From: Bacteroidales bacterium
GTDB taxonomy: Bacteria > Bacteroidota > Bacteroidia > Bacteroidales > UBA6680
NCBI GenBank assembly: GCA_025210735.1
Contig: JAOARD010000011.1
Coordinates: 62,001-126,000 of the forward strand
DNA length: 64,000 bases
Reading direction: 5' to 3'
The first letter of the stretch is position 1, and the number at the start of each line of letters is the position of its first letter. The notes under the pieces were generated by a model. It ran no database searches and was not told the origin of the DNA. It worked only from the letters and a program-made list of their open reading frames with translations. This document shows, one piece after another, positions 44,988-54,668 of this stretch. The translations under genes and the position numbers were made by a program.

Positions 44988-46151
44988 ATGGCAAAGATAT
45001 TAGTTATAGACGATGAGAGAAGCATAAGAAATACCTTGCAGGAGATTCTTGAATATGAATCGCATGAGGTTAAACTTGCTGAGGATGGAATTAAAGGGCT
45101 GGAACTATTAGCTAAATCTAAGTACGATGTTGTAATGTGCGATATTAAAATGCCTGAGATGGACGGGCAGGAGGTACTAAAAAAGATAGTTGAGTTATAC
45201 CCTGATCAAACAGTTGTAATGATAAGCGGACATGGCGATATTGATACAGCTGTAGACTCTATTAAACACGGAGCATTTGATTTTCTTGCTAAACCACTTG
45301 ATCTTAACAGAATTCTTATAACCATAAAGAATGCACTTGAGAAGACAGATCTGGTACAGGAGACAAAAGTGTTGAAGCGTAAGGTATCAAAATCGTTTGA
45401 TATTGTTGGCGAATCAGAGGCAATAGTAAAGGTTAAAGATATTATAGATAAAGTTGCCCCAACCGATGCCAGAGTACTGATTACAGGCGAGAACGGAACA
45501 GGTAAAGAACTTGTTGCACGTTGGTTGCATGAGAAGAGCGACAGAAAACCAAACCCTTTTATTGAGGTTAACTGTGCAGCAATACCTTCAGAACTTATAG
45601 AGAGCGAACTGTTTGGTCATGAGAAGGGAGCTTTTACATCGGCACATAAGCAACGTAAAGGAAAATTTGAGCAGGCAAATGGCGGAACACTGTTTCTTGA
45701 TGAGATAGGTGACATGAGCTTATCGGCTCAGGCAAAAGTGCTTAGAGCATTGCAAGAGAATAAGGTAAGCCGTGTAGGATCAGATAAAGATATAAAGGTT
45801 AATGTACGTGTTGTTGCCGCAACAAACAAAGATATAGCAACAGAGATTAGCAAAGGTAATTTCCGCGAAGACCTTTATCACAGACTTAGTGTGATACTGA
45901 TAAAAGTACCACCATTGAGAGAACGCAAAGGCGATATTAAACTTTTAGCTGACCATTTTGTTAAACTTGTTTGTAAAGAGCACGGAGTAAAACAGAAGAA
46001 GATATCAGAAAAAGCAGTTAAAGAGCTTGAGAAACAACACTGGAGCGGTAACATCAGAGAGTTCAGAAACGTTATTGAGCGCCTGATAATATTGTCGAAC
46101 GACGAAATTACCGAGCAGGATGTTGTAGCGTATGCTTCTTCAGCATTATAA
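44988..46151 (+). CDS. NtrC-like response regulator with AAA+ domain, no DNA-binding domain
   Basis: 387 residues. Receiver domain with phospho-acceptor Asp52 ([11 protein letters not shown]) and Lys102 (AKPLD). AAA+ domain of the sigma-54 activator type from ~138: Walker A GENGTGKE (167-174), Walker [10 protein letters not shown], and the L1 loop GAFTSA (214-219) where most activators have GAFTGA. The protein ends at SSAL right after the AAA+ lid ([15 protein letters not shown]...ITEQDVV), so the Fis-type HTH is missing. It sits six bases ahead of the ammonia-lyase gene. No histidine kinase is in the window. Confidence 0.5.
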   Translation: MAKILVIDDERSIRNTLQEILEYESHEVKLAEDGIKGLELLAKSKYDVVMCDIKMPEMDGQEVLKKIVELYPDQTVVMISGHGDIDTAVDSIKHGAFDFLAKPLDLNRILITIKNALEKTDLVQETKVLKRKVSKSFDIVGESEAIVKVKDIIDKVAPTDARVLITGENGTGKELVARWLHEKSDRKPNPFIEVNCAAIPSELIESELFGHEKGAFTSAHKQRKGKFEQANGGTLFLDEIGDMSLSAQAKVLRALQENKVSRVGSDKDIKVNVRVVAATNKDIATEISKGNFREDLYHRLSVILIKVPPLRERKGDIKLLADHFVKLVCKEHGVKQKKISEKAVKELEKQHWSGNIREFRNVIERLIILSNDEITEQDVVAYASSAL

Positions 46152-46157
46152 TAACAG

Positions 46158-47594
46158 ATGAGAAAAGAGAGCGATTTTCTTGGAGAGGTAAAACTGCCAG
46201 ATGATGCTCTGTACGGTATAAATGCCTACAGAGCACAACATAACTTCCCGGACACAACACCATTTCATAAAGAGTGGTATAAAGCAATTGGACTTGTTAA
46301 AGAGGCTTGTTATAATACTGTAATCAAGTTCAGAAAACGTGCATCAAAAAAAATTGATATAGATAAACTGCCTGTTGCCATACCAGCCGAAGATATACTT
46401 AAAGTTATGGCAACACAGGCACATATGGTTGCCTCGGGCGAATACTTTAACCACTTTATAGTACCTGCAATACAAGGAGGTGCCGGAACAAGTATAAACC
46501 TGAATATAAATGAGATTATTGCAAATGCATCGTTACATGCAATAGATAAAAAACACGGAGATTATGATGTTATAGATCCGTTTGAACACGCAAATATATA
46601 CCAGAGCACAAACGATGTAATACCAACTGCACTTAAAATAGCAGTACTTGAACTACTGCAAACACTTGAAGATAGCATAAACGATCTTAGAAAAACTATT
46701 GAGAAGATAGAGTCTGAGAACCGACATGCAATGCGTATAGGATATACACAACTTCAGGAGGCAGTGCCATCATCGTTCGGTATACTGTTCAGCACATACA
46801 ACGAGGCTCTGTCTCGTGACTGGTGGAGAGTATCTAAATGCTTTGAGCGGATAAAAACTGTAAATATGGGCGGAGGAGCAACGGGTACAGCAATGTCTAT
46901 ACCACGCTTTTTTGTTATGGAGGTAGTATCGGAACTGCAACGTTTAACAAAACTGCCAATAACACGCTCAGAGAACCTCTCAGACACAACAAACAATCTC
47001 GACTCATTTGTAGAGATTCATGCAATACTGAAATCGCATGCGGTAAATATAGAGAAGATGGTTAACGATATCAGATTGCTGGCAGCCGATGTTGTTACAG
47101 ATAAAGCACTTGATATACCACAGGTACAGACCGGAAGTTCAATAATGCCCGGTAAGGTAAACCCTGTAATACCAGAGTTTGCAATAAGCTCTGCACACAA
47201 AGTATATAGCAACGATATGCTGATATCATCGCTATGTGCACAAGGTAATTTTGAGTTGAATGCATATATACCAACAATAGGGCACGCTGTAATTGAGAGT
47301 ATAAAACTACTTATTGCAGTAAATCGTTCGTTAAAAGATCGCCTGTTTAATGGTTTGGTAATACGCAAAGAGGCATCTGAGAAGAAACTCTACAGCAGTG
47401 CATCAATAACAACAGCGCTGATACCATATATAGGATACAAAAAAGCCTCAGAGATAGCATTTACAATGCGTGATAATAACTGCGATGTTTTTGAGGCAAA
47501 CAGAATGAAAAAGGCTATAGAAGAGGATAAGATAAAAGAGATACTCAGTTCGCAGAATCTGCTTAAGCTGGGGTTCTCTATATTTGAGGTGTAA
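46158..47594 (+). CDS. aspA: Aspartate ammonia-lyase-like enzyme in a hydF operon
   Basis: 478 residues of the fumarase/aspartase superfamily. The signature GSSIMPGKVN (326-335) carries the catalytic Ser loop; GGAGTSINLNINEIIAN and YQSTNDVIPTALKIA are the other two conserved blocks. Aspartase interconverts aspartate with fumarate and ammonium. It lies between an NtrC-like regulator (six bases) and hydF (38 bases). Ammonia-lyase genes recur beside [FeFe]-hydrogenase maturation genes in anaerobes, so it may serve maturation as an ammonium source and not general metabolism; this is inference. Confidence 0.5.
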   Translation: MRKESDFLGEVKLPDDALYGINAYRAQHNFPDTTPFHKEWYKAIGLVKEACYNTVIKFRKRASKKIDIDKLPVAIPAEDILKVMATQAHMVASGEYFNHFIVPAIQGGAGTSINLNINEIIANASLHAIDKKHGDYDVIDPFEHANIYQSTNDVIPTALKIAVLELLQTLEDSINDLRKTIEKIESENRHAMRIGYTQLQEAVPSSFGILFSTYNEALSRDWWRVSKCFERIKTVNMGGGATGTAMSIPRFFVMEVVSELQRLTKLPITRSENLSDTTNNLDSFVEIHAILKSHAVNIEKMVNDIRLLAADVVTDKALDIPQVQTGSSIMPGKVNPVIPEFAISSAHKVYSNDMLISSLCAQGNFELNAYIPTIGHAVIESIKLLIAVNRSLKDRLFNGLVIRKEASEKKLYSSASITTALIPYIGYKKASEIAFTMRDNNCDVFEANRMKKAIEEDKIKEILSSQNLLKLGFSIFEV

Positions 47595-47632
47595 TCAATA
47601 GATAATTGTTGAGAATAGATTAATACGCACTT

Positions 47633-48865
47633 ATGAGACGAGGAAAAGAGACAAAGCCACATATAGGAATTTACGGAAGACGAAATAACGGGAAGAGTTC
47701 TCTTATAAACTGTTTGGCCGGACAGGATGTTGCAATAGTATCTGACTTTGCAGGAACAACAACCGATCCTGTAAAAAAATCGTTTGAGATAACCGGATTT
47801 GCTCCTGTAGTACTTATAGATACTGCCGGAATTGACGATACCGGAGATCTTGGTAATATGCGTATAGAGAAATCGTTTGAGACAATACCTAATGTTGATC
47901 TTGCTCTGCTTGTAATATCAGGTAATACATATGGCGAGTATGAGAATCTTCTTGTAGATGCATTTAAAAAGAATAAAGTACCGTTTCTGGTAATACATAA
48001 TAAATCAGATATTGAGCCTGCAACAGAACAAACCAGAGAGTACTGGATACATAATCATGAGAAATCTCTGTTTGAATTCAGCACAGTAGATGCACTTAAT
48101 CTTGACGATCTTGTTAAAGATATCAGACGAACAATACCAGAACGTAGTTACAAAAGCCCATCGCTTGTTGGTGATCTTGTGTCGTATGGCGATATTGTTC
48201 TGCTTATTGTACCAATTGATATTGAGGCACCGGCAGGCAGACTCATACTGCCGCAGGTACAGGCAATACGCGATATACTTGATAACGATGCTGTTGCTAT
48301 TGTATTAAAAGAGCGTGAGGTTGATGCCTTTCTGAGAAAAACAGATATCAGACCTGCACTTGCAATAACCGATAGCCAGATATTTACAACTGCCGATGCA
48401 TCAATTCCAAAAGATGTTCCGTTAACCAGCTTTAGCATTGTTCTGGCTCGTAATAAAGGAAACTTTGAGGAGTATATAGAGGGAACCAGACATATTGGTA
48501 ACCTAAAAGATGGAGATAGAGTACTAATGCTTGAATCGTGCTCACACCATACATCGTGCGACGATATAGGGCGTGTTAAGATACCACGATGGATAACAAA
48601 TTATACCGGAAAGAAACTACAATTTGATGTAGTAGCCGGGCTTGATAAATTACCCCGATCAATAAAAGATTATGCACTTGTTATACAGTGCGGAGGATGT
48701 GTTATTACACAAAAGCAACTGTCTGGTCGACTTAGCCCTGCTATAGAGGCAGGTATTCCGGTTACAAATTATGGTATGGCAATATCTTACGTACAAGGAA
48801 TATTTAACAGAGCTGTAGCTCCTTTCCTTCCTAAAACCGACGATGAGGCAGATGAGTATCTGTAG
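47633..48865 (+). CDS. hydF: [FeFe]-hydrogenase H-cluster maturation GTPase
   Basis: 410 residues. GTPase domain: G1 GRRNNGKSS, G2 Thr in GTTTDP, G3 DTAG, G4 NKSD. The C-terminal part binds the [4Fe-4S] cluster through C303-x-H305 ... C353-x-x-C356. The residue before C353 is Gln352 where many HydF proteins have His (CxH-x46-53-HCxxC); the spacing of 46 is preserved. HydF is the scaffold that receives the diiron precursor made by HydE and HydG and passes it to HydA. None of hydE, hydG or hydA is in the window. A long repeat array follows. Confidence 0.5.
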   Translation: MRRGKETKPHIGIYGRRNNGKSSLINCLAGQDVAIVSDFAGTTTDPVKKSFEITGFAPVVLIDTAGIDDTGDLGNMRIEKSFETIPNVDLALLVISGNTYGEYENLLVDAFKKNKVPFLVIHNKSDIEPATEQTREYWIHNHEKSLFEFSTVDALNLDDLVKDIRRTIPERSYKSPSLVGDLVSYGDIVLLIVPIDIEAPAGRLILPQVQAIRDILDNDAVAIVLKEREVDAFLRKTDIRPALAITDSQIFTTADASIPKDVPLTSFSIVLARNKGNFEEYIEGTRHIGNLKDGDRVLMLESCSHHTSCDDIGRVKIPRWITNYTGKKLQFDVVAGLDKLPRSIKDYALVIQCGGCVITQKQLSGRLSPAIEAGIPVTNYGMAISYVQGIFNRAVAPFLPKTDDEADEYL

Positions 48866-48894
48866 CATACCAATGTATAAGGTTTGCAACGCAA

Positions 48895-49595
48895 GGTAAC
48901 CTCTGCAAACTCGAATATTGTAGGAAAATGTGCATAGTTTGTTTTGCAAAGTGGAATATTTTTTTTGCGGACAGCACCTTCAATCTTTGGGAGTAAAAGA
49001 TTAAAATATAGGAGTCCAATTTTGTAGCGAAAAATGCATTGTTTGTTCTGCAAAGTGGAATATTTTTTTTGTAGACAATACCTTTAATCCTGCGGAATTA
49101 AAGAATTAAAATTGAGGAGTCTAATTTTATATAAAAAAATGCATGATTCATTCTGCAATGTGGAGTATTCTTTTTGCAGATTTCGTCTTCAAACTTACAA
49201 AGAGGAATGATATTTTTGCGGAGCCCTTTTTTAATCCTTCAAAGGGGAACATTTTTTTTGCAAATAGCGCCTTTAATCTTGCGGAATTAAAGAATTAAAA
49301 TTGAAGAGTCGAATTTTATAGAAAAAAATGTACGATTTATTCTGCAATGTGGAGTATCTTCTTTGCAGATTCCGTCTTCAACCTTACAAAAGAGGAATGC
49401 CATTTTTGCGGAGCCCATTTTTAATCCTGTAAAGAGGAATATTTTTTTTGCAAATATCGCCTTTAATCTTGCGGAGTCAAAGATTAAAATTGAGGAACCG
49501 AATTTTAATAGAGAAAAATGTATTGTTTGTTCTGTAATGTGGAGTATTCTTATTGCAAACTCCATTTTCAATCCTTCAAAGAGTAATATTGAAAA
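48895..49595. repeat. Non-coding array of degenerate tandem units, ~105 bp and ~190 bp
   Basis: Units begin near 48930, 49034, 49140, 49328 and 49519 with ATG-T/C-A-x-x-x-TTxxTTCTG and the block TGCAAAGTGGAATATT; lengths are 104, 106, 188 and 191, the last partial. The two long units contain an additional ~84 bp that duplicates the GGAATATTTTTTTTGC sub-block. Three units carry a perfect dyad TAAAATT/AATTTTA (49107-49129, 49296-49318, 49485-49508) and the first a looser one. Rather long frames exist on both strands but look like by-products of the repeats. Confidence 0.5.
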
Positions 49596-49783
49596 TTATG
49601 TAGTCTGATGTTTGAAAAAAAGAATATGTTTCTGTTTTATTAGTGGGGGATGATATAGCATGGGGTAAATTATTATATCAACGGTTGGCGTTGTGTTAAT
49701 ATAATAATTTCCTTATATTGTTAAGGAATCATGAAGAAACAGAGGTGATTATAAACTCTGCATAAACCATAAAACCTTAAATT
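49596..49783 (+). other. Leader region of the amidase gene
   Basis: AT-rich. A 7-bp hairpin TTCCTTA/TAAGGAA lies at 49709-49728. No ORF or consensus promoter recognised. Confidence 0.5.
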
Positions 49784-51229
49784 ATGAGCGATTTTATATT
49801 CAAATCGGCCTCAGAACTTGCTATGCTGATAAGAGCCGGTAAAGCTACCTCAACCGAAATTGTACAGGCACATTTAGATCATATCAGGAAACACAACAGA
49901 CAGCTTAATGCAGTAGTGCAGTTTTTTGAAAAAGAGGCGCTGGAGATAGCTTCTGAATGTGATAAAGAGGCAGAACAGGGGAAATTCAGAGGTTCTCTGC
50001 ATGGAATACCAATGACAATAAAAGAGCAGTTTAGTATTAAGGGGACACCATCTACACTTAACTCTAACAGACTTAAAAACTGGATTGCTACTGACGATTC
50101 TGTAGTTGTTGAGAGACTAAAAGAGGCGGGAGCTATTATAATTGGTAAAACAAATGTTGCAAAAGAGCTATTTGATTATCAGGTGTATGGTGATGTGTAT
50201 CCGGTTGGTAAGAACCCTTATAATCTGGGGTACTCTCCGGGTGGTAGTAGTGGTGGTGCATCAGCATCGCTTGCTTCAGGAATGACACCCCTTGAAGTAG
50301 GTGCTGATTTTGGAGGATCAATACGCATTCCTGCAAACTTTTGTGGCGTATATGGGCTTAAAACAACAGAAGATACAATACCCCGTAAAGGAATTGTTCC
50401 GCGTAAAAAAGGAGAGAAAGCTTTTGTATTTAATATGGCGGTTGCAGGACCAATGGCAAGAACACCTGAGGATGTTGAATTACTGTGGAAAGTACTTGTT
50501 GGATCACATAAGAGCGATAGGAACACACCAAAAATAAACTGGGAAAATATACCAGATAAGAGACCAGAGGAGTACAGGCTTGCATGGACAGACAGATGGG
50601 AAGGTTATGAACCAAGTAGTGAGACACAGGAGGTTATTAAAGATTTTGTAGAGTTAGTAACATCAAAAGGATATAAAACAGAGAGAGCAATACCCGATAA
50701 GGATCTTCATGGCAGATCACTATCACTATATAAGAGATTGTCGTTACAGCTTATTATGCAAGAGATGCCATGGTATGTAAAACCTCTGTTTGTTAAACAT
50801 ATTAAGAAATCTGTTTTTAACGGAAACAAAACAAAGCTTAAATGGAAGTTCAGAGAGAGTATGCTTGATTACTCTGAGGTAATGGGAAAGAGAGCAGATA
50901 TAATAAATGAGTGGGAGACCTTCTTTGAGGATTATGACTTCCTTATATGCCCGTCAGGTTTTGGTACTGCATATGAATGCAGTAAACCGGGTGAACCTAT
51001 AAATTACAGAGGAGAGAAGATTGCTTATATGGATTATGTTTGGCCATATAATGCCTGCTTTAATAGTAGCGGGAATCCATCGTTAAATATTCCTTTGGGT
51101 ATTGGACGTAACGGTCTTCCGGTGGGAGTTCAGATTGTTGGGCCATATTGGAGCGAACCTGAATTAATAAAATTTGCAAAACATATATCGCAATATACAA
51201 CAGGATTTGTTAAGCCTGGTTGGTACTGA
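49784..51229 (+). CDS. Amidase signature family hydrolase
   Basis: 481 residues. The Ser-cisSer-Lys triad is in register: Lys80 (GIPMTIKEQ), cis-Ser155 within GGSSGG (153-158) and nucleophile Ser179 (FGGSIRIPANF). These positions nearly match those of GatA, but the C-terminal half (residues 240-400, with 'WKFRESMLDYSEVMGKRADIINEWETFFEDYDFLICPSG') resembles fatty-acid-amide-hydrolase-type amidases, and no gatB or gatC is near. No signal peptide. It hydrolyses an amide of unknown identity in the cytosol. Confidence 0.5.
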   Translation: MSDFIFKSASELAMLIRAGKATSTEIVQAHLDHIRKHNRQLNAVVQFFEKEALEIASECDKEAEQGKFRGSLHGIPMTIKEQFSIKGTPSTLNSNRLKNWIATDDSVVVERLKEAGAIIIGKTNVAKELFDYQVYGDVYPVGKNPYNLGYSPGGSSGGASASLASGMTPLEVGADFGGSIRIPANFCGVYGLKTTEDTIPRKGIVPRKKGEKAFVFNMAVAGPMARTPEDVELLWKVLVGSHKSDRNTPKINWENIPDKRPEEYRLAWTDRWEGYEPSSETQEVIKDFVELVTSKGYKTERAIPDKDLHGRSLSLYKRLSLQLIMQEMPWYVKPLFVKHIKKSVFNGNKTKLKWKFRESMLDYSEVMGKRADIINEWETFFEDYDFLICPSGFGTAYECSKPGEPINYRGEKIAYMDYVWPYNACFNSSGNPSLNIPLGIGRNGLPVGVQIVGPYWSEPELIKFAKHISQYTTGFVKPGWY

Positions 51230-51349
51230 TAACTGTTTGGCGAAAATGCCACCTGTTAAAGTCGGTTTTGCCTGTTTTTAAAGAGATGTGATACTGTTAA
51301 ATTTGCTGTATAAAGTTGTTACATAATTAATTTATAAAGATATAGTATC

Positions 51350-51793
51350 ATGAAAGACAAATTAAAAGAGCTAATGGATTCGCATCAGCTTATGCGAATA
51401 GCAACACTTGATGAGTCCGGTTTTCCTAATGTGAGATCAGTAGATTTTGTTTGTGCTTCAGAATCGTCGGTATATTTTACCACATTTAAACAGACACGTA
51501 AGGTAAAAGAGATAGCAAAAGATAATAGAGTATATTTTGTTATCGACAAATCGGCTAATACAATTGAAGAGCTTGCCAAAATAAAATATGTAAGAGGACG
51601 TGGAAGAGCATTTATGGTAGATACTCAGGAGGAGATGCAGGAGTCTATGGGAATGTTGTTAGGAAAGTATCCATTCTTAAAAGATCTGCCAGGTGATCCA
51701 ACAATGATGTATATCTATAGAGTAGACATAGATAGTGTTGAGCTTACAGACAATACCAAAGGATTTGGTCATGTAGATATTATAGAATTTTAG
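51350..51793 (+). CDS. Pyridoxamine 5'-phosphate oxidase-fold flavoprotein
   Basis: 147 residues. The split-barrel flavin fold is recognisable: MRIATLDESGFPNVRSVDFV, VYFTTFKQTRKVKEIAKDNRVYFVI and YVRGRGRAFMVD. Members bind FMN, F420 or heme and many have unknown substrates; it is not the vitamin B6 enzyme PdxH, which is longer. Cytosolic, alone, followed by a terminator. Confidence 0.5.
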   Translation: MKDKLKELMDSHQLMRIATLDESGFPNVRSVDFVCASESSVYFTTFKQTRKVKEIAKDNRVYFVIDKSANTIEELAKIKYVRGRGRAFMVDTQEEMQESMGMLLGKYPFLKDLPGDPTMMYIYRVDIDSVELTDNTKGFGHVDIIEF

Positions 51794-51826
51794 ATAATCA
51801 TAATTGCATATAATAATCATCTTATA

Positions 51827-51871
51827 AGAGCTTTTTGTCGATCTTGTTTTGACAGAAAGCTCTGTTTTTTT
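51827..51871 (+). terminator. Terminator after the PNPOx-like gene
   Basis: AGAGCTTT and TGTC pair with GACA and AAAGCTCT, followed by GTTTTTTT. Confidence 0.5.
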
Positions 51872-52202
51872 GAATAATAACATACCATTATGTTGATAAA
51901 ATGGTGTATTAAAAATTTTTGTACTATTCTGTATTTTAGTTATGTAAGTTTCTGATTCTTTTATTAAAGCCGCTATTTGTACCTGTTTGGGAGTAATGTA
52001 AATGAATAAGAGCAGTTTTTAAAGTTAAGAATTACCTTATTGGTGCTCTATGTTATTAGTAATTATATAAATAGGTGATGCATATCATCTTTTTTGTATC
52101 GTTATTATTATTAACTTAGTAATAAGAGAAATGGAAATTGTTTTTCATGGCTATATAGTTTAGGTTTAGGGTTTAAGGATGATTAACGTACATATTGGTA
52201 CG
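51872..52202. other. Empty intergenic region
   Basis: About 330 bases of AT-rich sequence between convergent units. No ORF, repeat or promoter that I would support. Confidence 0.5.
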
Positions 52203-52225
52203 GAAAAAGGGGCGCCAGCCCCTTT
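52203..52225 (-). terminator. Terminator of the ABC exporter operon
   Basis: A perfect 8-bp stem AAAGGGGC/GCCCCTTT with a 4-nt loop. On the minus strand it continues into TTTTT. Confidence 0.5.
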
Positions 52226-52254
52226 CATCTTTTTATATAGTTCTTATTATCTTA

Positions 52255-53616
52255 TTATGATTTATATCTGAACCATTTCCAGATCTCTTTGTATGAAGGT
52301 TTTTTTCCGTACATAAGAATACCTGTTCTGTAAATCTTACCAGCAAACCATGTTGCACCAACAAATGTAAGAATCAGTAATCCCATTGACAATAGTATTT
52401 GCCATAATGGTGGCATTCCGAAAGGTATTCTTGCAAGCATCACAACCGGCGATGTAAACGGAATAATTGATAACCAATCGGCCATTGCAGTATCCGGATT
52501 CTTAATAATATTAAACATTGCATAGAATCCGATATACAGAGGAATCATTACCGGGAACATAAACTGTTGAGTATCGGTTTCGTTATCAACAGCAGCACCA
52601 ATAATTGCAAATATTGCTGCATACAGAAGGTATCCTCCTATAAAGTAGAACAGGAATGCAAAAATTATGAATCCCCACTCAAAGTTACCGATAGACTCAA
52701 TTATATCCATAAACTGATTCTGCTCTGTTACAATTGCAACCTCAGGCATTCCCTGAGTCATTCCACCTGCCTGATCAATTATTGTTTGAGTAACCTCTGT
52801 ATTTGCTTGTGTATTTACTTCAGGCATAATAAATTTCATACCTACCATAACAAGTAAACCTGTAAGTATTACCCAAATAGCAAATTGAGTAAGCCCAACA
52901 AGTGCAATACCAATAATTTTACCCATCATTAACTGGAATGGTTTTACTGACGATACAATAACCTCTACAATACGGTTGCTCTTCTCCTCAATGATACCAC
53001 GCATAACCATAATACCATACATAAGAACAAACATAAAGATCAATATACCGCAACCAAAAGCAAGAGCAGTAGCAATTTCAGAAGAGCTCTTTTTCTCTTC
53101 GTCGCCATCCCACTGTCTGGTAATTATGCTGATATTAGAATCCTCTTTGGCTTTGTCAATTACATCTTTATCAATACCTACATTATTTAGTAGTTCATTA
53201 AGCTTTTTACTCTCAATAGATTTCTCAATATATGACTGAACCGAAAGACTGATTTTCTTATTAGAGAACAGTTTTACTCCCTCTTTGGCATTTCCATCTT
53301 TAATTGCTTTGTCAATATAAAGTACTGCGTAATATCCTGATTCATCAAAGTTCTCTCTGAAATCCTGTACAGTCTTATCTTTTGCAAAATCAAATGTAAG
53401 TGTTTCTGTATTTTTTAGGGTTTCCTGAAATAGATATGTATCATCAATTACAGCAATCTTCTTTTCTGATGTATCTTTTTTTGTTGCCATCCAGCCAACA
53501 AAAGCAAAGAACCCGGCAAAAAGTATCGGGCTTAATACTGTCATCAGAATAAACGACTTTTTCTTTACCCGTGAAAGGTACTCTCTTTTGAGTACTAAAG
53601 ATGTTTTATTCTTCAT
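52255..53616 (-). CDS. ABC-2 type transporter permease, NatB-like
   Basis: 453 residues. Membrane topology of ABC-2 exporters: one N-terminal helix (SFILMTVLSPILFAGFFAFVGWM), a large extracytoplasmic domain (~45-175), then five or more helices, with the family's 'GIIEEKSNRIVEVIVSSVKPFQLMMGKIIG' coupling segment. It pairs with the ATPase encoded 59 bases upstream. NatAB exports Na+ in Bacillus; relatives export other compounds, so the cargo is open. Confidence 0.5.
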   Translation of the reverse strand: MKNKTSLVLKREYLSRVKKKSFILMTVLSPILFAGFFAFVGWMATKKDTSEKKIAVIDDTYLFQETLKNTETLTFDFAKDKTVQDFRENFDESGYYAVLYIDKAIKDGNAKEGVKLFSNKKISLSVQSYIEKSIESKKLNELLNNVGIDKDVIDKAKEDSNISIITRQWDGDEEKKSSSEIATALAFGCGILIFMFVLMYGIMVMRGIIEEKSNRIVEVIVSSVKPFQLMMGKIIGIALVGLTQFAIWVILTGLLVMVGMKFIMPEVNTQANTEVTQTIIDQAGGMTQGMPEVAIVTEQNQFMDIIESIGNFEWGFIIFAFLFYFIGGYLLYAAIFAIIGAAVDNETDTQQFMFPVMIPLYIGFYAMFNIIKNPDTAMADWLSIIPFTSPVVMLARIPFGMPPLWQILLSMGLLILTFVGATWFAGKIYRTGILMYGKKPSYKEIWKWFRYKS

Positions 53617-53675
53617 CTGTCTGTATTTTTATTCAGTTATTGTGCAACAAGTATACTGCACAAGAGCTGATTATA

Positions 53676-54605
53676 TTATTTGTTATTATTAAAGTTCTCT
53701 ACAACATTTATAAAAATATCGTTCATGCTCGGAATTAACTCGTTAAAGCTTACTATCTCGGCATGTTCTGCCATGCTCTTTATAAGTTGGTTCTTGCCTT
53801 TTGGCGATAACGACTTAATGGTAAGCTCCTGCATGTTATTTCTCATATCCTGCTTCTCTATAAGCTGATAATCGCTTTCCGGAAGGAACGATAGATCCTC
53901 TATTTTACCATTCAGGTTAAAGTGGAACGTATTTGTCTTAAATCTGTTTTTAACCTCAAATATATCGCCACTAAGGATATTCTGCGATTTGTTAATAAGT
54001 GTAATATGATCGCAAACCTCCTCAACAGAACCCATGTTGTGAGTAGAGAATATTACAGTTGCACCTTTTTTACGCAGTTCAAGTATCTCTCTTTTTAACA
54101 GATTAGCATTAATAGGGTCAAAACCACTAAATGGCTCATCAAAGATAAGTAGCTCAGGTTCATGCAGAATTGTTACAATAAACTGTATCTTCTGTTGCAT
54201 ACCTTTAGATAGTTCTTCAACCTTCTTGTCCCACCATGCAGATATCTCAAACTTCTCAAACCACATCTTTAATCGCTTAATAGCATCTGATTTACTCAAA
54301 CCTTTAAGCTGTGCAAGATATATGGCTTGCTCTCCAACCTTCATCTTTTTATAAAGACCTCTCTCTTCAGGCAGATATCCTATTCTGTGAATATCTTCAG
54401 CCTTAAGAGGGCGTCCTTTAAAATAAAGGTTACCAGAATCTGGTGCTGTAATTTGGTTAATAATTCTAATAAGAGTTGTTTTTCCGGCACCGTTTGGCCC
54501 TAAAAGCCCATAAACGGTGTTTTCAGGTATTGTAATGCTTACGTCGTTCAGTGCTCTGTGATTTGCGTAAGTCTTTACAATATTTTCCGCCTTAAATATT
54601 TCCAT
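53676..54605 (-). CDS. ABC transporter ATP-binding protein, NatA-like
   Basis: 309 residues. Walker A GPNGAGKTT (36-44), signature ELSKGMQQKIQF, Walker B LLIFDEPFSGFDP, switch His in IFSTHNMGSVEEV. The C-terminal ~80 residues form the extra domain typical of DrrA/NatA ATPases. It is first in a two-gene operon with the permease. A minus-strand -7 box TATATTTG lies at 54661-54668. Confidence 0.5.
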   Translation of the reverse strand: MEIFKAENIVKTYANHRALNDVSITIPENTVYGLLGPNGAGKTTLIRIINQITAPDSGNLYFKGRPLKAEDIHRIGYLPEERGLYKKMKVGEQAIYLAQLKGLSKSDAIKRLKMWFEKFEISAWWDKKVEELSKGMQQKIQFIVTILHEPELLIFDEPFSGFDPINANLLKREILELRKKGATVIFSTHNMGSVEEVCDHITLINKSQNILSGDIFEVKNRFKTNTFHFNLNGKIEDLSFLPESDYQLIEKQDMRNNMQELTIKSLSPKGKNQLIKSMAEHAEIVSFNELIPSMNDIFINVVENFNNNK

Positions 54606-54660
54606 AGCTATTGTATGTTTTATTTCTATTCCTATTCCTGTCTTTTTAAGACTCTATCTG

Positions 54661-54668
54661 CAAATATA
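54661..54668 (-). promoter_or_regulatory. -7 box TATATTTG of the ABC exporter operon
   Basis: Consensus on the minus strand, 55 bases upstream of the ATPase start. No TTTG at the -33 position. Confidence 0.5.

Noticed and set aside
49287-49571. Minus-strand ORF of 94 codons and a plus-strand ORF at 49363-49608 in the repeat array
   Set aside because: Both frames run through the degenerate repeats and are open because the units lack stops in those phases; there is no start context or recognisable protein.
48930-49595. CRISPR array
   Set aside because: Repeat units are 105-190 bp, degenerate and have no short identical repeats with unique spacers; no cas genes are nearby.
49784-51229. GatA subunit of the Glu-tRNA amidotransferase
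   Set aside because: Triad positions match GatA, but the C-terminal half does not look like GatA and no gatB/gatC lies nearby; amidase signature family is the safer call.
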